Assembly: GCA_963848195.1 (NCBI GenBank)
Contig: CAWKCY010000005.1
Location: forward strand, 434,001-498,000
Direction of reading: 5' to 3'
Origin: CAVQBP01 sp963848195
Lineage (GTDB): Bacteria; Bacteroidota; Ignavibacteria; Ignavibacteriales; Ignavibacteriaceae
Length of the DNA stretch: 64,000 bases
Shown here: in pieces, positions 55,888 to 64,000 of the stretch
Position numbering within the stretch: position 1 is the first letter of the stretch
How the letters are laid out: every line of letters starts with the position of its first letter
The notes under the pieces: generated by a model
Seen by the model: only the letters and a program-made list of their open reading frames with translations
What the model was told of the DNA's origin: nothing
The model's database searches: none
Position numbers and translations under genes: made by a program

Positions 55888-56808
55888 TCATTTTATAGTT
55901 TCTTCTGAATCATCCAAAGGAATAGATTTGGTTTCTATTATTTCCGATAACTTTTCGCCTCCTTTTATTCCAAAGTCCAGCGTTCGTATTGGGAAAGGAA
56001 TCGTGATATCATTTTCATCATATGCCTTTTTAATTTTCATTATAATTTCACTCGCTGCCTCTTTATATTCTTTCTGTGAAATAGCATTAAGCCAGACCCT
56101 TACAACAAAATTGATTGAACTATCTCCAAACTTTTCATAGAATAATTCTACTTTCCTGTCTGTTGATTGATGCGGAATATCTTTTATTACTCCTAAAGTA
56201 ACGTTCTTTACTTTTTCCAGGTCATCTCCGTATGAAACCCCTACTGTCAAATCAATCCTTCTCCCCCCCGTTTCACTGTAATTTATCAATGGACTTTGAA
56301 AAACTTGTTTATTAGGGATCAAAACCATCTGCCCCTGTGGTGTTAAAATATCGGTCGTCCTTAAGTTAATCCTTTTAACTACTCCAAAAAAATCGTTCGA
56401 CTTTATAAGATCATTTATCTTGAACGGCTGTTTGATAGCAATTGCTATCCCCGACATAAAATTCGCTGCTAAATCCTGAAATGCAAATCCTAACGCCAAT
56501 CCTATTATACCGGCACCGGCTAATAAAGAGGTAACTGCCTTATCTAGTTGTAGAAGACCTAAGGCTATAAAAAATCCTACAACGAAAACAATAAAAAAAG
56601 TAATATTAGATAGTAAATGATTTATTGCCTCATGATTTGAAAATCTATTTAATAAATTCCTTACTACTTTTCTTGATAATTTAGCTAGAATATAAAATCC
56701 GATTACAACCAAAACTGCAACAGCGAGATTGGGCAGCATAACAATCAAAGTATTTAGCCATTGATTTAGCTTATCGACTACCATATTGTATGCTTTGCTC
56801 ACATCCAT
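55888..56808 (-). CDS. Small-conductance mechanosensitive channel, MscS family
   Basis: A 306-residue membrane channel that opens under hypo-osmotic stress. It has three N-terminal membrane helices, and the pore helix is rich in Gly and Ala (LLAGAGIIGLALGFAFQDLAANFMSGIAIAIKQPF). The MscS beta domain follows (DLIKSNDFFGVVKRINLRTTDILTPQGQMVLIPNKQVFQSPLINYS), then a C-terminal alpha/beta domain ending TIPFPIRTLDFGIKGG. The length matches E. coli MscS. It is transcribed alone. Confidence 0.93.
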   Translation of the reverse strand: MDVSKAYNMVVDKLNQWLNTLIVMLPNLAVAVLVVIGFYILAKLSRKVVRNLLNRFSNHEAINHLLSNITFFIVFVVGFFIALGLLQLDKAVTSLLAGAGIIGLALGFAFQDLAANFMSGIAIAIKQPFKINDLIKSNDFFGVVKRINLRTTDILTPQGQMVLIPNKQVFQSPLINYSETGGRRIDLTVGVSYGDDLEKVKNVTLGVIKDIPHQSTDRKVELFYEKFGDSSINFVVRVWLNAISQKEYKEAASEIIMKIKKAYDENDITIPFPIRTLDFGIKGGEKLSEIIETKSIPLDDSEETIK

Positions 56809-57019
56809 TATTAACCTTCAAATTTTATTTTGAAGATATTAGCTACTTTTTTAATTATATGTGATCTATTTCAAAGTCAATCTTATTTGATAATTATTCC
56901 CCAACATATTTGAAAATATATTTTTGTCATTACGCACTTTCATATCTTAATGATAGTACTCTTTTTCACAAAATCTCAGAAAACTTATCCGTATATTTTT
57001 AACAAAAAAGAGAAATAAG

Positions 57020-57814
57020 ATGCCTGAATTGCCTGATGTAGAATCTTTTAGAAAATATATGGATTCAACCTCTCTTCATAAGAAAATAAATTCGGTTGAA
57101 GTTAAAAATTCTAAAATTCTAGGAAAGATAAGTTCTTCTGCTTTAAAAAAGAATTTAACAGGTTCTAAATTTAAATCAACTAAAAGGTATGGGAAAAATC
57201 TCTTTGCAGAACTATCTAGTAAAAAGTGGCTCACCATGCATTTCGGGATGACTGGATATTTGAAATATTATAAAAAGAAAGAAGATGCACCCGGTCATGT
57301 AAGAGTATTAATAAATTTTGATAACAGCTATCATCTGGCTTATAATTGCACCAGAATGCTCGGAAGAGTAGATCTTATTGATGATGTGTCACAGTTTATC
57401 AAGAAAAAAAGACTGGGAATTGATCCTATTGAAGATTCTTTAAATCTAAAAGATTTTTATAAACTCTTTAAGAAAAGAAGCGGTTCAATAAAATCTGCAT
57501 TAATGAACCAGAGCATTATGGCTGGAATAGGTAATATTTATTCGGATGAAATTCTCTTTCAATCGGGTATCCATCCCGGAACTAATGTTAAAAAATTAAA
57601 AGACAATGATCTAAAATCAATCTATCGAAATATGAATTCTGTGCTGAAGAAGGCAATTTCTGTAAAATCAGAACCCGATAAATTGCCGCGAAATTATCTT
57701 ATAACTCATAGAAAATCCGGAGAAGATTGTCCAAAATGCAATGGTAAAATAAAAAAGCAAACTATCGGAGGACGATCTTCATATTTCTGTAATAAACATC
57801 AAAAGAAAAAATAA
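57020..57814 (+). CDS. mutM: Fpg/Nei family DNA glycosylase
   Basis: A 264-residue base-excision glycosylase/AP-lyase. The N-terminus MPELPDVESF supplies the catalytic Pro2 and Glu3. Other conserved parts are KRYGKNLF (the Lys of the beta loop), MHFGMTGYL, the helix-two-turn-helix MAGIGNIYSDEILFQSGIHP, and a C-terminal zinc finger with CPKCNGKI and FCNKHQ. The last zinc ligand appears to be His, where Fpg has Cys. The start PELPDVE and the shifted finger leave it open whether this is Fpg or a Nei-like paralog. It is followed 11 bp later by a PRC-barrel gene. Confidence 0.9.
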   Translation: MPELPDVESFRKYMDSTSLHKKINSVEVKNSKILGKISSSALKKNLTGSKFKSTKRYGKNLFAELSSKKWLTMHFGMTGYLKYYKKKEDAPGHVRVLINFDNSYHLAYNCTRMLGRVDLIDDVSQFIKKKRLGIDPIEDSLNLKDFYKLFKKRSGSIKSALMNQSIMAGIGNIYSDEILFQSGIHPGTNVKKLKDNDLKSIYRNMNSVLKKAISVKSEPDKLPRNYLITHRKSGEDCPKCNGKIKKQTIGGRSSYFCNKHQKKK

Positions 57815-57825
57815 CGGAGGATAAA

Positions 57826-58587
57826 ATGTTACGCAGTATAAAAGGTATTCATGGATTTAAAATTAAAGCTATAGACGGTGAAATTGGGAAAGCAGATGAG
57901 TTTTTATTTGATGATCATACCTGGACCGTAAGATATTTAGTGGCTGATACCGGTAACTGGCTCGTTGATAATAAAGTTTTAATTTCCCCCTTTTCCATAG
58001 GAAAGCCTGATTGGAATAAAAAAGTATTTCCTATTAACTTAACCAAAGAGCAGATTAAAAACAGTCCGAAAATTGAGAATGATAAACCGGTTTCGCGCCA
58101 GCATGAAATTGATCTTGCTGCTTATTATAGCTGGCCAAATTACTGGACGGGAATTATGCAGCCCTCTGTCGGATCAATTCATCCCTTTCCAATTATTAAT
58201 ACAAAAACCCAGCAGGAAATATCTGAAAGGGAAAAAAAAGAATCACATGGTGATCCTAATTTAAGAAGTACCAGTGAAGTTATCAGCTATAATATCAATG
58301 CCAGTGATGGAGATATCGGACATGTTGAAGATTTTCTTTTTGATGATGATAATTGGATTATCAGGTATATGATTGTTGATACACATAACTGGCTGCCAGG
58401 AGGCAGAAAAGTTATTTTGGCATTGAACTGGATTAAAGATATAATCTGGCCGGATTCTACAGTTAACGTAAATCTTTCTAAAGAAGAAATAAAAGGCAGC
58501 CCGGAATATGATCCTGCTAAACCTGCCGTAAGAGAATATGAAACTGCTCTGCATAATCATTATAATAAAACAAAATATTGGGAATAA
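57826..58587 (+). CDS. Protein with two PRC-barrel domains
   Basis: A 253-residue cytoplasmic protein with two copies of the same beta-barrel domain. Copy 1 (about 10-80): IKAIDGEIGKADEFLFDDHTWTVRYLVADTGNWL. Copy 2 (about 155-230): INASDGDIGHVEDFLFDDDNWIIRYMIVDTHNWLPGG. Each is followed by an NLTKEQIKNSP / NLSKEEIKGSP tail. Its AGGATAAAATG start region is just behind the glycosylase gene, so the two may be co-expressed. Stress or membrane-stability roles have been proposed for such proteins, but the function here is unknown. Confidence 0.88.
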   Translation: MLRSIKGIHGFKIKAIDGEIGKADEFLFDDHTWTVRYLVADTGNWLVDNKVLISPFSIGKPDWNKKVFPINLTKEQIKNSPKIENDKPVSRQHEIDLAAYYSWPNYWTGIMQPSVGSIHPFPIINTKTQQEISEREKKESHGDPNLRSTSEVISYNINASDGDIGHVEDFLFDDDNWIIRYMIVDTHNWLPGGRKVILALNWIKDIIWPDSTVNVNLSKEEIKGSPEYDPAKPAVREYETALHNHYNKTKYWE

Positions 58588-58654
58588 ATTAAAATTGTAA
58601 GTAAGCATTGAGTATATTTATGTAGTTACTAATAAAAAACAATTGAGGTTATAT

Positions 58655-59218
58655 ATGCAGATCCCTTTAGAAATATCATATCGTGATGTTAATAAAACTG
58701 ACGAACTTGAAGATTTAATCAGAGAAAAAATAAATAAACTTGAAAAAATATGTGATTATATAACAAGCTGTCGTATTGCCGTAGAAAAACCGCAAAAGAA
58801 TTTAAATTATGGTTCGCCTTATAGGATAAGAATCGATTTGAGAATACCGCCCGGACATGAAATTGTTATTAAAAGAGAACCTGGTGAAGGTAATATGGAT
58901 GATTCACTTTTTGCTATTATTAGAGATGCATTTGAAGCTGCAAGAAGGAAAGTTCAAGAGCTGGTCGAAATTCAAAGAAAAGAAATAAAATCTCACCCGG
59001 CTCAGGAAACCGTTGCAATTGTTTCTGAATTGAATTTTGAAAATGGCTATGGTTTTATAAAAACTCCCAATGGAAGAGATATTTATTTTCATAAAAATAG
59101 TGTGCTGCATAATGAATTTGAAAATCTTAAACCGGGTACTGAAGTAAGGTTTTTTGAAGAAGATGGTGCTAAAGGACCGCAAGCAAGCACAGTTCAAATT
59201 GTAAATAATATGCATTGA
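58655..59218 (+). CDS. HPF/RaiA ribosome-associated domain fused to a cold-shock domain
   Basis: A protein of about 187 residues. The first 105 or so resemble the ribosome hibernation factor fold (LEISYRDVNKTDELEDLIREKINKLEKICDYITSCRIAVEKP). The last 70 form a cold-shock domain (VAIVSELNFENGYGFIKTPNGRDIYFHKNSV, with the RNP-like GYGFI and DIYFH motifs, then LKPGTEVRFFEEDG). This fusion is known in some lineages and could tie ribosome or RNA binding to stress. The ATG at 58655 was chosen because TGAGGTT lies just before it, although the frame is open from a TTG at 58643. Repeat copy 5 follows directly. Confidence 0.88.
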   Translation: MQIPLEISYRDVNKTDELEDLIREKINKLEKICDYITSCRIAVEKPQKNLNYGSPYRIRIDLRIPPGHEIVIKREPGEGNMDDSLFAIIRDAFEAARRKVQELVEIQRKEIKSHPAQETVAIVSELNFENGYGFIKTPNGRDIYFHKNSVLHNEFENLKPGTEVRFFEEDGAKGPQASTVQIVNNMH

Positions 59219-59237
59219 GCATTTTAATAGGCAATTG

Positions 59238-59330
59238 AAAGATGACATCTTTATTTTTAGGGATAAGCTTTATCTAATTTTAATTTTATTAGTAATTTAA
59301 CTTATTTATCTTTTTAAAGATGTCATCTTT
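59238..59330. repeat. Palindrome-bounded intergenic repeat, copy 5
   Basis: Ends are AAAGATGACATCTTT (59238-59252) and AAAGATGTCATCTTT (59316-59330), 93 bp. The interior fits copies 1 and 4 best when inverted. It begins 20 bp after the cold-shock fusion gene, where its palindromes could also act on transcript ends. Confidence 0.85.
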
Positions 59331-59405
59331 TAATCTATTAAAGTTCCGAGTATTTGTTACTGAAAAATATTTTTTGGAACTGTAAGATAAAGGGAGAATT
59401 TTTTT

Positions 59406-60047
59406 ATGGGTTTTAATTACATACCTGGGGAAAAAGTTGATATACCTGAATTAAGGTATAAGGATAATATAGACTTGCCGTCTGCAAAATCAGCATTAAT
59501 TATAATCGATATGCAGAATGATTTTATTAAAGAGGGAGGCAGTCTTGTTGTACCTGCTGCAAAGGAAACTATCTCCAACATTCAATTTTTAATCAATGCA
59601 TTCAGAAAATCGGAATCTGCTGTTATATATACTCAGGATACTCATTTCGAAGGTGATAAAGAATGGGAAATATGGCCGGAACATTGTAAAAAAGATACAT
59701 GGGGATGGCAGATTGTCGAAGAACTAAAACCTCAAAGTAATGATATGATTTTTCAAAAAAACCGTTATGACGGCTTTTATGGGACTTCACTTGAGCATTA
59801 TTTAAAATTGTGGAGAATAGAAAACTTAGTTATTACAGGTACTGTATCTAATATCTGTGTCGCCCATACAGCCGGTTCCGCTGGTTTAAGGTGGTATAAT
59901 ATCATTGTCGCTGCTGACGGAATCTCTGCTCAAACTGAATTTGATCAGGCTTTAACACTAAGACAAATTTCGTTTTTATATAATGGCATTATATTAAAAT
60001 CATGTACAGATATTCTAATCGGTAAAAATCTCTTAAAATCTCCCTAA
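59406..60047 (+). CDS. Cysteine hydrolase of the isochorismatase family (nicotinamidase-like)
   Basis: A 213-residue hydrolase. The catalytic triad can be placed: Asp35 in ALIIIDMQNDFI, Lys118 in DMIFQKNRYDGF, Cys151 in TGTVSNICVAHTA. The TQDTHFEGDKEWEIWPEHC segment places a His near the active site, as in nicotinamidase metal sites, so nicotinamide is one candidate substrate. Others (isochorismate, N-carbamoyl compounds) are possible. It has its own ribosome site (GGGAG) and no gene partner. Confidence 0.87.
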   Translation: MGFNYIPGEKVDIPELRYKDNIDLPSAKSALIIIDMQNDFIKEGGSLVVPAAKETISNIQFLINAFRKSESAVIYTQDTHFEGDKEWEIWPEHCKKDTWGWQIVEELKPQSNDMIFQKNRYDGFYGTSLEHYLKLWRIENLVITGTVSNICVAHTAGSAGLRWYNIIVAADGISAQTEFDQALTLRQISFLYNGIILKSCTDILIGKNLLKSP

Positions 60048-60164
60048 ATCATTCCATAATTTCCACTTACAACCTGTAATCATACTAAATTATTTTGTAA
60101 ATTTGCTTATCAAATTAGTAATCGAAATGTTTTATTTTGATTTATTGACATAAATTACAACCCT

Positions 60165-60192
60165 TTGACATTTACATAAGTAATTTTAAAAT
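60165..60192 (+). promoter_or_regulatory. Candidate sigma-70-type promoter of tkt
   Basis: TTGACA (60165-60170), a 16-bp spacer, and TAAAAT (60187-60192), 45 bp before the transketolase ATG. A second TTGACA at 60145 has no good -10 partner at 16-18 bp. Confidence 0.5.
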
Positions 60193-60237
60193 ATTAAAAA
60201 ATCCATCTTAGGATATTTTTAGAAAGGAATTTTATTG

Positions 60238-62289
60238 ATGAAGGGAAATGATAAAAAGAAGAAAAATTCTTTAGATGAGCTTTCCATTAATACAATTAGA
60301 ACTTTATCAATGGATGCTGTTCAGAAAGCAAATTCAGGACATCCCGGCACACCAATGGCACTTGCTCCAGCTATATATATATTATACAAGAAACATTTAA
60401 AATTTAATCCTAGAAATCCAAAATGGTTTAACCGTGATAGATTTATTTTATCTAACGGACATGCATCGATGCTACTTTATTCAACTCTATATTTAATGGG
60501 ATATAATATTTCTCTTGAAGATTTGAAAAATTTTCGTCAATGGGATAGCATTACTCCAGGACATCCAGAGAACGAGAGAACTCCGGGAGTTGAGACTACA
60601 ACAGGTCCTTTGGGACAGGGATTTATGAATGGTGTGGGAATGGGTATCGCGGAAAGACATCTGGCAGCAATGTTTAATGTAAAAGGATATAAAATCGTTG
60701 ACCATTATACTTATGTATTTTGCAGTGACGGCGATTTGATGGAAGGTGCGTCTCATGAAGCAGCTTCAATAGCAGGACATTTAGGGCTTGGTAAACTGAT
60801 ATATTTTTATGATGATAACCACATCAGCATTGAAGGGGAAACAGAACTTACTTATTCTGATAATGTAAAGAAACGGTTTGAAGGTTACAATTGGCATGTT
60901 CAGAATATCGGTGAAAAAGCGAACGATATTAAAGTTATTTCCGAAGCGATTGATAATGCAAAAAAAGAAAAAGATAAACCTTCATTAATTATAATCAGAT
61001 CTCATATTGCATATGGTGCACCTAACATGCATGATACTGCCGAGTCCCATGGTTCTCCTCTCGGTGAAGAAGAAGTTAAACTTACAAAGAAGTTTTACGG
61101 CTGGCCTGAAGATAAAACATTCTATGTACCTGATGATGTTCAGCAGCATATGAATAGAACAATCGAAAAAGGGAATAAATCCGAAGAAGAATGGAATGAG
61201 AAATATAAAAGCTATAAAAAGGATAATCCTGAGCTTGCAAAAAGATTTGAAAGTATGCTGAAACTGGAATTGCCTAAAAATTGGGATGCTAATCTTCCGG
61301 CTTTCGCGGCAACGGATAAACCTGTTGCTACAAGATCAGCCGGAGGAAAAATATTAAACAGTATTGCGGAACACCTGCCATGGTTAATTGGGGGAAGCGG
61401 GGACTTATCTCCCTCTACAAAAACTCTCTTAAAGAACACTGACTATTTTGAAAAAGGACATTATGAAAACCGCAATTTCACTTATGGTATTAGAGAGCAT
61501 GGTATGTGCGGAATTAGCAATGGTATATATTTACATGGAGGATTAAGACCGTTTGCTTCTACATTCTTTGTTTTTACCGATTATGCAAGACCTTCAATAA
61601 GATTAGCTTCTATAATGGAGATTCCAATAATTTATGTTATGACGCATGATTCTATCGGATTAGGAGAGGACGGCCCTACTCATCAGCCTATAGAACATCT
61701 GGCATCATTAAGAGCTATGCCGCATATGTATATTATACGACCTGCAGATGCAAATGAAACTATTTATGCATGGAAAGCTGCAATTAAAAGAACAAACGGC
61801 CCTACTATGCTGGTACTTTCACGTCAGAATCTGCCTATTTTCGATCGCAGCAAAGTATCTCCTGCCGAAGGTGTGCTTAAAGGAGCATATATTCTTTCGA
61901 AAGAAAAATCAGATACACCGGATATAATTTTAATTTCAACCGGTTCTGAAGTTTATTTAATACTTGAAGCGCAGGAAAAACTTAAAGAAAAAAATATTAA
62001 TGCAAGAGTTGTAAGTATGCCAAGCTGGGAGTTTTTCAGAGAACAATCAAAAGAATATAAAGAAGAAGTCCTTCCATCTGATGTAAAAGCAAGATTGGCA
62101 GTAGAGGCAGGTTCACCAATGGGATGGTGTGAATGGGTAGGCGATTCAGGAGATGTTATCGGAATAACAAAATTCGGTGCAAGCGCGCCTTATAAGGAGA
62201 TTTATAAACACTATGGTTTTACTGTGGATAATATTGTTGAAAGATCTGAAAAACTATTGAATAAGGTCAAAAATAAAGTTGAAGCTTAA
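60238..62289 (+). CDS. tkt: Transketolase
   Basis: A thiamine-diphosphate enzyme of about 683 residues in the pentose phosphate cycle. Family blocks: ANSGHPGTPMALAP, SNGHASMLLYSTLYLMGY, ETTTGPLGQGFMNGVGMGIAERHLA, CSDGDLMEGASHEAASIAGHLGLGKLIYFYDDNHISIEG (cofactor pyrophosphate and metal site), and RTIRTLSMD-like N-terminal helices. The frame is open from a TTG at 60235, but the ATG at 60238 follows AGAAAGGA at a better distance. The gene for a tal-pgi fusion follows 57 bp later, which groups three linked sugar-phosphate steps in one operon. Confidence 0.97.
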   Translation: MKGNDKKKKNSLDELSINTIRTLSMDAVQKANSGHPGTPMALAPAIYILYKKHLKFNPRNPKWFNRDRFILSNGHASMLLYSTLYLMGYNISLEDLKNFRQWDSITPGHPENERTPGVETTTGPLGQGFMNGVGMGIAERHLAAMFNVKGYKIVDHYTYVFCSDGDLMEGASHEAASIAGHLGLGKLIYFYDDNHISIEGETELTYSDNVKKRFEGYNWHVQNIGEKANDIKVISEAIDNAKKEKDKPSLIIIRSHIAYGAPNMHDTAESHGSPLGEEEVKLTKKFYGWPEDKTFYVPDDVQQHMNRTIEKGNKSEEEWNEKYKSYKKDNPELAKRFESMLKLELPKNWDANLPAFAATDKPVATRSAGGKILNSIAEHLPWLIGGSGDLSPSTKTLLKNTDYFEKGHYENRNFTYGIREHGMCGISNGIYLHGGLRPFASTFFVFTDYARPSIRLASIMEIPIIYVMTHDSIGLGEDGPTHQPIEHLASLRAMPHMYIIRPADANETIYAWKAAIKRTNGPTMLVLSRQNLPIFDRSKVSPAEGVLKGAYILSKEKSDTPDIILISTGSEVYLILEAQEKLKEKNINARVVSMPSWEFFREQSKEYKEEVLPSDVKARLAVEAGSPMGWCEWVGDSGDVIGITKFGASAPYKEIYKHYGFTVDNIVERSEKLLNKVKNKVEA

Positions 62290-62346
62290 AAATATATTAA
62301 AATATAATTTTCTCGTTAGAGAATATATTAAAGGAGAAATTTCAAA

Positions 62347-64000
62347 ATGAGCGCATTATTAAAGCTAATCGATTATGGACAAAGTTATTGGTTAGATAAT
62401 CTCACACGCAATATGATAAAAAGCGGGGAACTAAAAAGGAGAGTTACGAAGGAAGGTTTACGCGGAAATACATCAAATCCGGCAATTTTTAATAAAGCTA
62501 TTTCAAGCGGTAATGACTATGATCAGCAGATAAAAAAATTAGTCAGCGAGAAAAAAACAATAGGCGAAATTTATGATGCCCTTACAGTAAAAGATGTCCA
62601 GGATGCATGCGATATTTCAAGAAAGGTATATGATGATTCAAACGGAGTAGACGGATATATAAGTCTGGAGGTTTCTCCTTATTTAGCTCATGATACCGAA
62701 GGCACAATGAATGATGCTAGGAGATTGTTCAAAGCAGTCAATAGACCAAATTGTTTTATTAAAATTCCGGGGACAAAAGAAGGGGTTCCTGCAATTGAAC
62801 AAATGCTATATGAAGGAATAAATATAAATATTACATTATTATTTTCAATAGCAAGCTATGAAGCTGTCGCTTATGCATATATTAAAGCCCTTGAAAGAAG
62901 ATTGGAGGAAGGGAAGCCTGTTGATAATGTTGCCTCAGTTGCAAGTTTTTTCCTAAGCCGTATCGATATCTTAACCGATCAGCTACTTGGTCATTTGATT
63001 ATTCCTGAAAAAAGTACGGGTGATGAGCCCCGACCGGAACTACTCCTTGGCAAAACTGCTATTGCAAGTGCAAAATTAGCATATCAAAGTTTTAAGAAAA
63101 TATTCTCCGGTGAAAAATGGCAGAAACTAGCTGATAAAGGGGCTAGAGTTCAAAGACCGCTTTGGGCAAGTACAAGCACTAAAGATCCGCTATATAACGA
63201 TATTAAATATGTTGAACCTTTAGTAGGGAAAGATACAGTTAATACATTGCCTGAAGCAACTATATCTGCATTTGCTGATCATGGTAAAATTGAAGCAGAT
63301 GCGGTGGAAAAAGGTGTAGACGATGCAAGGAAAGTATTTGATGATATTAAGAAAATCGGAATAGATATTGACTTTATAACAGAACAATTAGTTAATGAAG
63401 GAATACAAAAATTTATTGATCCTTTTGATAATTTAATGATTACCCTGGCTAAAAAAAGGAAAGAGATTCTTGGTGATAAAACAGGTTTTCAAAAAATCAG
63501 CTTTGGTAAATCGGAATCTCAGGTTAAAGAAGCATTAAAGTCGTTAGATGAAAAACAGTTTACAAGAAGATTGTTTGCAAAAGATCCTTATTTATGGAAA
63601 TCTGATGAAGAAGCGGTAAAGTCTATTAGAAACCGGTTGGGCTGGTTAAATATAGACGACTTTATTGATAGAGCTGATGAAATTGAAAATTTTGCCAAAG
63701 ATGTCAAACAAGCCAAATTCAAATATGTAGTACTTTTAGGAATGGGCGGCAGCAGCCTTTGTCCTGAAGTTGCAAGGGAAACCTTCGGTACCAAAGCAGG
63801 CTATCCTGAATTAATAATGCTCGACAATACTGATCCGGCGGCAGTAAAGAATGTTGAAGAAAAAGTTGATATAACAAAAACTCTGTTTATAGTAGCTAGT
63901 AAATCCGGAACCACTACCGAGACCTTAAGCTTTTACAGATATTTTTATAATGTTGTACATGACAAATCTGAAGGCAAAAGCGGCAGTCAATTTATTGCCA
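62347..64000 (+). CDS. tal-pgi: Transaldolase / glucose-6-phosphate isomerase fusion (3' truncated by window edge)
   Basis: Only the first 551 residues are visible. Residues 1 to about 370 are transaldolase: LRGNTSNPAIFNKAI, the Schiff-base Lys139 in CFIKIPGTKEGVPAI, ITLLFSIASYEAVAYAYIKALE, and KYVEPLVGKDTVNTLPE. From about residue 440 the sugar isomerase begins: KYVVLLGMGGSSLCPEVARETF, MLDNTDPAAVKNVEEKVDI and IVASKSGTTTETLSFYRYF. Fused proteins of this type link pentose phosphate and upper glycolytic flux. The gene starts with AAAGGAGAAAT about 10 bases upstream and belongs to the transketolase operon. Confidence 0.95.
   Translation, partial: MSALLKLIDYGQSYWLDNLTRNMIKSGELKRRVTKEGLRGNTSNPAIFNKAISSGNDYDQQIKKLVSEKKTIGEIYDALTVKDVQDACDISRKVYDDSNGVDGYISLEVSPYLAHDTEGTMNDARRLFKAVNRPNCFIKIPGTKEGVPAIEQMLYEGININITLLFSIASYEAVAYAYIKALERRLEEGKPVDNVASVASFFLSRIDILTDQLLGHLIIPEKSTGDEPRPELLLGKTAIASAKLAYQSFKKIFSGEKWQKLADKGARVQRPLWASTSTKDPLYNDIKYVEPLVGKDTVNTLPEATISAFADHGKIEADAVEKGVDDARKVFDDIKKIGIDIDFITEQLVNEGIQKFIDPFDNLMITLAKKRKEILGDKTGFQKISFGKSESQVKEALKSLDEKQFTRRLFAKDPYLWKSDEEAVKSIRNRLGWLNIDDFIDRADEIENFAKDVKQAKFKYVVLLGMGGSSLCPEVARETFGTKAGYPELIMLDNTDPAAVKNVEEKVDITKTLFIVASKSGTTTETLSFYRYFYNVVHDKSEGKSGSQFIA

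Noticed and set aside
907..59330. CRISPR array built from the AAAGATGWCATCTTT palindromes
   Set aside because: Copies are kilobases apart, interiors are alike rather than unique, and there are no cas genes.

Overview
The window is AT-rich (about one third G+C by eye) and looks like a member of the Ignavibacteria, in the Chlorobi/Bacteroidota lineage. Evidence for this: a type A type IX secretion (T9SS) sorting tail with the YPNPFNP signature; several short secreted or lipobox proteins; a DUF4159/DUF4175 pair; a transaldolase-glucose-6-phosphate isomerase fusion; and the repeat-laden intergenic style of that group. The phylum is an inference from gene families, not a measured placement.

Layout. 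1-864: 3' part of hutH. 1068-6139: rmuC, an S9 peptidase, an EVE-domain protein and a DUF4159 protein. 6170-13487: a large DUF4175 coiled-coil membrane protein, then a signalling block (NtrC-type regulator, STAS protein, double-receiver SpoIIE phosphatase). 13550-16867 (minus): prfA and a four-CHRD-domain T9SS cargo protein. 17635-23447: two tandem copies of a three-gene pseudopilin-like cassette (PilV/PilW/PilX-like, the third with a DUF4900-like region) plus one small acidic protein. 23459-26796 (minus): a GroES-like protein and a compact operon of type III polyketide synthase, methyltransferase and flavoprotein, probably for alkylresorcinol/alkylpyrone lipids. 26984-45609: a glycosyltransferase, three surface lipoproteins, and a long minus-strand polysaccharide locus (GT4 and GT2 enzymes, UDP-GlcNAc 2-epimerase, flippase, methyltransferases, YfhO-like protein). 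46094-53290: a SUF iron-sulfur operon (sufB, C, D, S, U, T-like) ending in a bacilliredoxin and an Rrf2-type regulator. 53313-64000: a methyltransferase, gpmA, MscS channel, Fpg/Nei glycosylase, PRC-barrel protein, HPF/cold-shock fusion, isochorismatase-type hydrolase, transketolase and the start of the tal-pgi fusion.

Three themes cross the window. First, a family of about 93-99 bp intergenic elements is bounded by AAAGATGWCATCTTT palindromes (four full copies and one short degenerate copy), alongside several other small repeat families. Second, six genes are interrupted by seven one-base frame changes that each restore a conserved protein when corrected, which looks more like sequence or assembly error than gene decay. 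Third, the duplicated pseudopilin-like cassette, whose six proteins all carry a Gly at position 2-4 just before the membrane helix but lack a normal prepilin Glu, is the best candidate here for a poorly described system.

No rRNA, tRNA, CRISPR array or transposase gene was recognised.
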